Shown here piece after piece: positions 57,327 to 64,000 of a stretch of 64,000 nucleotides of DNA (position 1 is its first letter; each line of letters begins with the position of its first letter). The stretch spans positions 32,344,501 through 32,408,500 of the forward strand of contig CM032117.1 in the NCBI GenBank assembly GCA_018894105.1, given 5' to 3'. Source of the stretch: Jacaranda mimosifolia (taxonomy: Eukaryota > Streptophyta > Magnoliopsida > Lamiales > Bignoniaceae). The position numbers and the translations under genes were made by a program. Below the pieces are notes generated by a model. The model had not been told where the DNA came from. It saw only the letters and a program-made list of their open reading frames with translations, and did not search any database.

Positions 57327-58474
57327 ATCAGTGAAAACATTTGGATAATTTGCATATGGATAGGAGTGCTTTTTGGAAGCTCTATTATTTGATGGAATAT
57401 ACAGGGGGCTTCACTAAGAAAAAATTGTTAGCATTCCTGAAAAAGTGGCCATTTTTTTGTCTATCCTAGCACATCATAAGAAAAATATGATTGTAAAACA
57501 TGATTATAAAAGACCCGATCACACAATTAGCAAGTATTTCAAACAATGTCTTAAAGCAATTATCAAGATTAGTCCATTTCTCCTAGTTGAACTTCAACCT
57601 GTTGAAGAAGATTGTATGAATGAAACCTGGAGATGCTTTAAGGTAATTTTAAATAGACCAAATATTAAGTTGTCTAGTTAATATTTTGACAGGCTATCCC
57701 ATTGAAATACGTGTTTATCTCCCATCGTAGGGTTGTCTCAGGGCCCTTGGTGGTAATATATTGGTTCGGGTACCAGCAGGCCAACAAACACGTTATAGGT
57801 CTAGGAAGAGTGAAATTGTAGTGAATGTTCTAGGTGTGTGCAACTGTGAAATGAATTTCATTTATGTTCTTGTCGGATGGGAGGGCTCGACTGCGGATAG
57901 TATGGTGTTAAACCCAGCTGTTAACAAGCCAAATGGCCTAAAAGTACCCATTGGCATGTGCTATTGTGTATTACGTATTGTTTCACTTACATGGATATAA
58001 CCTAATAATAATACTAATTTGGTCTTCTTCTTTTTTACTGTCTATTTGATAGGAAACTACTACTTATGTGATGCCAGTTATACAAATTGTGAAGGGTTTT
58101 TGGCTTCATATTGTTGGCACCATAAAACCCCCGCAAATATTCCAATGTGAAGCATACTAGGGCACACAATGTTATTGAAAAAGCTTTTGGGCTTCTCAAG
58201 GGTTGATGGACTGTCCTAAAGAACACTACCTACTATCCAATCAAGACTCATAATATGATAATATTGGCTTGTGCACTTTTGCACAACTATATTCGTTCCT
58301 AGATGCCTATTAATCCATTTGAAGATATTGTATTAGATGATAATGAAGGCTTTGAACATGTGGATTTCGACCTTATTGACACAATTGAGAGCTTGTCCAA
58401 GTGGAGCAACTGGCGTGATAACTTGGCCGCTAATATGTACCAATCGTGGAGAGGGGCTCATTCCATATCTTAGT
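57327..58474 (+). pseudogene. PIF/Harbinger transposase (DDE nuclease), broken
   Basis: Exon 1 reads HLDNLHMDRSAFWKLYYLME from about 57334, shifts frame in an A run at 57417-57422, and goes on with VAIFLSILAHHKKN to ETWRCFK (about 57654). After a short GT-AG intron (to about 57730) exon 2 has GCLRALGGNILVRVPA, RYRSRKSEIVVNVLGVC and YVLVGWEGSTADS. A second intron (57954-58052) has a GC donor and AG acceptor, then NYYLCDASYTN. VIEKAFGLLKG and YYPIKTHNMIILACALLHNY follow near 58165-58300. The first catalytic Asp (usually in LDGT) is Gly. The later Asp (CDAS) and Glu (VIEKAFG) remain. Two stops and a deletion after FLAS add to the damage. The enzyme would excise and insert PIF/Harbinger elements. 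Confidence 0.8.
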
Positions 58475-58944
58475 AATCATGTTCAATCGATAAGATGAAA
58501 TGTGTTGAATATGAACTTGGCCTCTTACGTGCAGGATTTCATGTTCTTGTAATATAATATTATTTTTTAGACTTGATAATTCGAAGACATTGTGATATAG
58601 TTGGAATATATATGTGTTCCAAAGTAATTATTTGTTTTTAGATAGATAAATATGCATTTTGTGGTAGTTTTTTGTGATATACATTACATTTTGTATGATT
58701 GTAGTTGTTCTATAACTTAAAATATATTGCCTGAATTTAATTATTGTGATATGCACATGTATGATTAATATAAATATGGTCGAATGAACTATGATATCGC
58801 GGATTTTTTTTTTCCTTTTTTTGGTTTTGCTTTAAATGTGGGAAAGCTAACATTGTTATTGACATAAGGTATGCAATCTCATTGCTCCTCGCACAACATT
58901 AATAGGTCAAGTAAATCAGCAGCTACCCCATGATGTTTCTAGAC
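58475..58944. other. Spacer between transposase and Myb-like gene, no gene seen
   Basis: AT-rich, with stops in all frames. tttttttttccttttttt lies near 58806. It looks like 3' and 5' untranslated sequence of the neighbouring element genes. Confidence 0.5.
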
Positions 58945-59760
58945 ATATCAAAAGGGGAAGGCTCTAATAAATGCATTAAAGCATCTACAATCCGGTGGTT
59001 GGCGTTGCAACGAATCCTTTAAAGATGGTTACATGGTGAGACTGAAATCTATGTTGGGCGAGAAGTTCCCCGATAGTAGTATCCTAGTGAAACACATCAA
59101 ATCAAAGTTGTAGGTTGGAAAAAGACATATTCCACTTTAAAAGGGATAATCAGTTGTAGTGGAGGTGGTGGAGCTACTATGGATCCCACCACACATATTG
59201 ATAATTGTGGAATCAAAATCAGTTTGGGCAAATATGTGAAGGTATATGCTGTGAAGTTTCATTTGTTAGATATACATATGTACTTATTCAAATAAGATAC
59301 AAATAATGCATGTGCTGACTTGTTTGTTCACTAGGTGCAACCTGATGCGGCGAAGCTTATGGGAAAATTGCATCCCTAGTACAATAGTTGGCTTGAGATA
59401 TTTTTTGGAAATGATAAGGCAACTGGCGAGCAATCATTTGATGTGGCGGATATTGTTCAAGAATTGTTAAATGGTTCCAACACAAACAATGGAGAGAAGT
59501 CACATGAGAATGTCGAGACACTCGCTGGCTTTACTTCTGGAAATAATGCTGAAAATGATACAGTTTCTATCACTCCCCCCTCAGGATTGGGTTCGAAGAA
59601 GAAGTCATCTTCCACTGGAAAGCGAAAGAGGCTTGAACCATGTAATATCGACTTTGAGAAGACGATGGAGACACTGCTAGAGACATAAAGACTGCCCTTG
59701 GAAATGTTTCTAACAAGCTAATGCAACTTGCCCTGGTGGGTGTTCATACATCTCTAATCA
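58945..59760 (+). pseudogene. Myb/SANT-like DNA-binding protein of a Harbinger element
   Basis: Exon 1 (to 59241) has GKALINALKHLQSGGWRCNE then SFKDGYMVRLKSMLGEKFPD, and after a stop and frame change WKKTYSTLKGIISCSGGG. This is the trihelix Myb/SANT-like domain that PIF/Harbinger elements encode beside the transposase. A GT-AG intron (59242-59334) separates exon 2, which has VQPDAAKLMGKLHP, a stop, WLEIFFGNDKATGEQSFDVA and a Lys/Arg-rich patch (SKKKSSSTGKRKRL, likely nuclear localisation). An open frame ends at 59688, while the neighbouring frame goes on with RDIKTALGNVSNKLMQLAL to a possible donor near 59738. In this family the protein helps the transposase find its ends, which is known for the family. 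Confidence 0.75.
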
Positions 59761-60910
59761 AATGTGTGCATACCCTATTTTCTTGCTAGTTATCTTGAAA
59801 ACCATATATTCTATAGAATTGTGTGGTTTGTATCCTACATAATTGTGTCTAGCTTAGCATTTAAAAAGTTCCAATAATCAAACCTGAAATGATATACATA
59901 AGAAAGAAGTTACAGTATTGCAAGTAATATATGAGAAGAAACTATTCATACTTATGTATACTAGGATTAGCAAAGACAGATTAGGATTTACATTCTATTT
60001 GTTCACTTTACTACTACTATTGCCAAGAGGAATGCTCAATCCTCTATTAGATTTCTGTGTTGATCAGATGAATGTTATTACAGGTAGTTGTTGCTTTGCA
60101 TTATGTAATTTGAGTATATTGAATTGTTTTCTAATTTTATTGATTCAACTATTGAAACAAAAGCTTCCAAACTATTTATATTTCCTCTAGCGCTGCCCCT
60201 CAAGTATTTTTTGCAATAATTGGAATTGGTTAGTGCCCTTAGAAATATCATGTTTGCTTTCAGCGTTGTATTCCATTTCTCAAATGAGACAGGTTTTATA
60301 CCTGTAATCCTTTGGGAATTGTTGCTATATTGTAGTTATACGAGCATCAGAGATGATGTAATAATTTGCTCAGCTTTGTATATTAGTAGTTAGACCTTTT
60401 GTCCTTGGAGAAGCACACGAGGGAATTATAATTCTTGTAAGGCTAGTTTTGTGTCTTTTACACTATCTTTCATCACAATATTATTCAAACTAATCATATT
60501 ATTCAGGCAGGGCTTGAAATGGTCATTTGGGATGTGTTGTAATAACAAACTGGTTGCCCCCGTTGCCTTATAATCTAGAAAACCAAATGACAGCAATGTT
60601 GATAAAGATCGGTCATTCATTATCATTGCCATTATACTCATTATATAGATAACAACCAAATGAGTTTGAATGATAAAAATATGTAACTAAACTTAGCAAA
60701 GGCTCTAAGGACAACCAAATCAAATTAGGATACAGAAGCACCACAAAAGTAGCATCATCGTGGCCAACACTAACCTATAGAGCATTAATGTTTAATGTCG
60801 CTTATTTGAACAGAGGAGCAACAGGGTACATAAACACAAACTACAATGATAATCACAATTTGATGCATTGGTATTTGGAACATAAACTACGAAAGTGCGA
60901 AAGGCAAACA
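59761..60910. other. AT-rich stretch between two Myb-like genes, no gene supported
   Basis: Frames of 77-90 codons (59918-60190 plus, 60426-60659 minus) are hydrophobic or random and have no domain. ccaaatga words near 60595 and 60658 and tcatttggg near 60522 could be remnants of inverted ends, but no clear pair was found. Confidence 0.4.
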
Positions 60911-61803
60911 TTACTTCTTGCCACGGTGTTTGGGTGCGTTGGAGGAAGATGCGTAGGAGCTTGTTGGACCTCCAATTGGGGAAGGATTCAGAAGTCCAAA
61001 CATTTCCCAATCATCATTTTCTGTCCACAGACCATCATATTCCTCGGAGAAATGAGTGGTACTTGGAATTGAGGATAGATTAGGATTGTAGAATTTCATT
61101 GAGTCCTGAGATATATCATCCTAGCCATAAAATTTTTCTAGATAACTTTGGAAAGAAGATGTCAAGGGGTTCATATCAATACATGTAGGGGTAGCATTCG
61201 GTAATGGGGCATTATTGCGAATATGTTGAATTGGGCCAGATTAACTATCGTCCGAAATTTGAATTATGTCAGACTCCCCAAAAAGATTAACTGACTTTGG
61301 CGAGCCAAAGATCTCACATAATTCTGACCACTGAGTCTCTCATTTCATCATGTATGCCTCTAAAATTGGGTACTTCTGTAAAGACAAGAAACAAAATTAA
61401 GAGTTGTTACCCAACCATTTATATCAAAAAATCAAAAAAAATTATTATGGTAAAGTAAATATTGCCATGGTAATATAGTCCCAAATATAAGCTTTGGCAG
61501 ACACTATATTGTATTCCTCATCGTAATTTACTGGGTCTAAAGAGATTAAAAACCCAAATTTTTGTGCCTAAGTTGCAGCTTCTTAAAATGCATTCTCATA
61601 TCTTTGTAGTTAAAGTTGGTACTGAATTTTGCATTAACTGAGTGAATGCATGAATGAATGACAGCAACATCGGTGAGGCTAAGAGATATCCCATCCAAAC
61701 GAGCATACTCAACTAGTCGACTAATGAACTCTTTGTCAATTTGCTCAACCCATGGTGCCACATACAAAACTTGTTCCTAACTTTAGGGATTTCTTGGAGC
61801 CAT
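60911..61803 (-). pseudogene. Second Myb/SANT-like gene, opposite strand
   Basis: The minus-strand ATG at 61803 (MAPRNP) meets taa and tag within ten codons. The frame then has YVAPWVEQIDKEFISRLVEY, VNAKFSTNFNYKDMRMHFKK and LQLRHKNLGF, the Myb/SANT-like fold. Exon 1 seems to end at about 61466 with a GC donor. Exon 2 starts at 61375 after tttacag and reads KYPILEAYMMK, tga, ETQWSELCEIFGSPKSVNLF. It has two more stops and a long acidic, Ser-rich tail ending at 60911 (GGPTSSYASSSNAPKHRGKK). All four internal stops lie in otherwise well conserved frame, so this is a decayed gene. It faces the plus-strand Myb-like gene 1.2 kb away and may belong to another Harbinger copy. Confidence 0.7.
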
Positions 61804-63654
61804 CTTTCTTACCTAACTTGTTTTGGTAGTTGACGGGTGATGAGAGAAATCACATACCTCTAACTTACTATGTAATGTGTAACACCCCCTAAATTTTGGT
61901 ATTTTTGATAAATAAGGATTTAGAAATTAAAATATTGGTTGATCGGATTTTAGGGCTCGAAAAATAAATAAAAAGGACTTAATTGTAAGAATTTTGGAAG
62001 TTTTGGGGTTGATTTGAAAATTGAGGAAATTTTGATTGACCAACATTTGGAAGTTTTGTGGGTCAAAGTGGGATTAATTTTTGGTCAAATGGGTGAATGT
62101 GAGGCACTGATATAGTTGGGGGCTCAATTGGAAAATGAAATAACTTTGGAGGACTTGATTGGAGATGGGTAGAAATTCTGAGGGTCCAAATTCAATTCCA
62201 GAAAGTTGCCCTTTACATAGCTTTCTTTCTCCCCACTAGATTTCTTTATTTTCTTCACCAAAGTCCACCGTCTTCCTCCTCCTCCAGCCATCTTCTTCGG
62301 CGAACAATAAAACCCTGTCATATTATACACCATTTTACTCCTCTCAGCTCAAGGAACTCGAAAAATACCAAAATCTTGCAGAACTAACCGGTGTAGCGGC
62401 CGAAAATTTAGCTGGAAGTCATGGCCACTGCGGTGGTGATGGGTTTATCTGTTTTGGTGACTAAAGCTCGGGTTTGAGTATTGGGTTTTATTGGGCTTGA
62501 CTTAAGGATCACACAGATGCTTTCAATTTCAGAAACGTACCACCGAAGCGAGCGGAATTGAAGAAAAACAACACGGCGGCGTTGGTGGCGGGTTGGTGGT
62601 TTTTCTGCTAATTGGCAATCAATTCAACGGGGAAACAAGAAATTGGTTGGGGCGTTGGATTGCTCTAGCTGAAAGGCATCTACTAGTAGTAGTTGTGACC
62701 ATCTTCAACGGTGGCGGATGGTGGCGGACTGCGGCAGCAGCGATAGGACAGAATCTTCATCTCGTCACAAGGAATACATGCATGGGAACTTATCATGCAA
62801 ATTACACTCCGATAAGAAGATATTGGGCAAATGGCTAGATTTGGGTTGTAATTGTATGCATGTGTATGTATATATACCTTCAAAGTCATGCGATATATAG
62901 TACCAACGAAAGAATACGCGATCTGATCGGAAAAATTGAGACATGCATATAACCATATGAGGTGTATGAGGTTAATTATATAATTAAGGACTATATTACA
63001 TCATATTACTAGAATCAATAAACCCTAAAACTACCGTATTAGCCGAGCAATAGTGATTTTAGGCTATTAATGGCATAACTATAATTATTAAGGATTATTA
63101 GAGCTAAATAGAGATTTTAACTACGATTATGCTATTTTGGTTAGGTAACGAAGAAGTGGGTCCTACTGACCAGTAGATTGCTGACTGTGGTTTCCTTTTC
63201 TGAGATTGTGGATGTGAGGGCCTGCCAATCTAGCACTTCTTGTACCTATCGATTTTCTTGATAAACCCCTGTGAGGGTTGATACTTGACTTGATTGCCGC
63301 ACTCTATTATTTGTTGTACTCCTGTGAGGTTCTACCAATTGGTACTTGCTTGTATGAGCTTATTCCGTAGCTATCGTTGAACCCAGTTAAGTTATGCTAA
63401 TTTGATACTCGTCTTAATTTTTGTTATCATTGTTGTTGATTATCGAACCCTATGAGGTTCCCAAAACTCTTATCTGTATTCTGTATCGTTCGATTGCTTG
63501 TTTCTGCTTGTTATCAGTTAATTGACCTATACACCCCTGTGAGAGTTATTTCTTGATCGTGCTTTGGTATGACTTTATTCTTGTCTGTTCTAGTGCCCAA
63601 AACTCCTATTTGTTAATTGTTATTGTTTTGGTAACTGATTATCTTGTTATTTGT

Positions 63655-63780
63655 TACCATTCTGTTATGTGGATCCCAACAGTTGAGCCCAGGATGAGCT
63701 GTTATATGGATCCCAGTTGTTAAGCTTGGGACGAGTCGTTATGTGGATCCCAACTGTTAAGCTCAGGATGAGCCAATACG
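63655..63780 (+). repeat. Three tandem copies of about 43 bp in the LTR
   Basis: The unit ttatgtggatcccaactgtt, then aagcccaggatgagc, appears at about 63664, 63705 and 63748 with small changes (tatatggatcccagttgtt in the second). In this position the other family B LTRs have no such array. Confidence 0.85.
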
Positions 63781-63995
63781 TTTGACTGATTGATTTTCTG
63801 TCTGATTGACCAACTGATTGAGTGACTGAATAACTGATCGACTGACTGTCTGATTAACCGATTGACAGACTGATTGAGTGACTGAATAACTAATCGACCT
63901 GACTATCTGACTAACCAATTGATAGACTAATTGATTGACCGATATATCGGCTAACTGACCGACTGATTAAATATCAGACTGACTGACCTATATAA
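63781..63995 (+). repeat. Quasi-tetranucleotide array of gact, gatt and ctga words
   Basis: The stretch is almost entirely steps of gactgatt, gactgact and taactgat, including gattgagtgactgaataact twice (63816-63835 and 63871-63890). The longer unit, about 55 bp, is therefore also repeated. It runs to within a few bases of the window end. Confidence 0.85.
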
Positions 63996-64000
63996 GGAGA

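Larger units (their letters stand above)
61878..64000 (+). repeat. Family B-like gypsy LTR, cut by the window end
   Basis: tgtaacaccccctaaatttt at 61878 starts an LTR like the one at 20769. Both continue with a form of tttagaaatta, ttggttgatcggattttagg and gctcgaaaaataaataaaaa. Four or more cccctgtgagggtt-type motifs lie between 63263 and 63547. No internal region is reached, so it may be a solo LTR or the 5' LTR of an element extending right. The 81-codon frame at 62593-62838 and its overlaps are in the U3/R part and lack domains. Confidence 0.8.

Noticed and set aside
59918..60190. 90-residue hydrophobic plus frame, possible membrane protein
   Set aside because: The Leu/Phe richness follows from T-rich sequence. 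No start context, splice signals or family pattern was found.
1..64000. Search for tRNA, rRNA, host genes and plant pararetrovirus copies
   Set aside because: No tRNA-like cloverleaf with A and B boxes, no rRNA, and no open frame with a host-gene domain was recognised. No pararetrovirus-type movement or coat protein features were seen. All RT fragments belong to gypsy or copia elements.

Overview
This is a plant nuclear window, strongly AT-rich and built almost entirely of transposable elements in various states of decay. I found no intact host gene. The evidence for a plant is Ty3/gypsy and Ty1/copia pol domains, plant-type hAT and PIF/Harbinger transposase genes with spliced exons, a Mutator-type terminal-inverted-repeat element and initiator-Met tRNA primer-binding sites. 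A eudicot seems more likely than a grass, but the sequence does not prove it.

Layout, left half. 1-1620: three diverged units of a roughly 430-bp tandem repeat plus shorter subrepeats. 2867-26474: a large Ty3/gypsy element (family A) with LTRs of about 3.3 kb, a long leader and a broken gag, but no pol. Its 3' LTR is split by later insertions. A solo copia LTR (9663-20752, exact 5-bp target duplication taatc) was itself invaded by a complete but protein-less gypsy element of family B (11721-20555, minus strand). A second solo family-B LTR (20769-23903) sits 11 bp beyond the copia duplication. 27384-29106: a non-autonomous Mutator-like element.

Middle. 30120-36588: a hAT transposon with a perfect 8-bp target duplication. 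Its multi-exon BED-finger transposase gene is broken by one visible frameshift, and its left end is present twice in tandem (853 bp each). About 37105-38515: a degenerate tandem repeat. 39026-43461: a complete copia element with short LTRs, exact target duplication caacc, and gag, protease, integrase, RT and RNase H all recognisable but interrupted.

Right half. 43593-48088: 5' LTR, primer-binding site, long leader and truncated gag of a long-LTR copia element, the same LTR family as the solo LTR on the left. 48089-52449: a gypsy element (family C, minus) lying between two unrelated gag fragments. 52450-55790: gag, minisatellite and LTR of a Tat-like gypsy element joined to an LTR end and RT fragment of family C. 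About 57327-61803: PIF/Harbinger remnants (one transposase, two Myb/SANT-like genes on opposite strands). 61878-64000: a family-B-like LTR cut by the window edge.

How the parts relate: autonomous elements would have supplied enzymes for the non-coding ones, and all coding parts here are broken. Points most worth a second look are a nested three-stem fold in the copia leader (46236-46321), the cassette and small hairpins shared by diverged gypsy LTRs, the duplicated hAT terminus, and family C flanked by two different gag genes.
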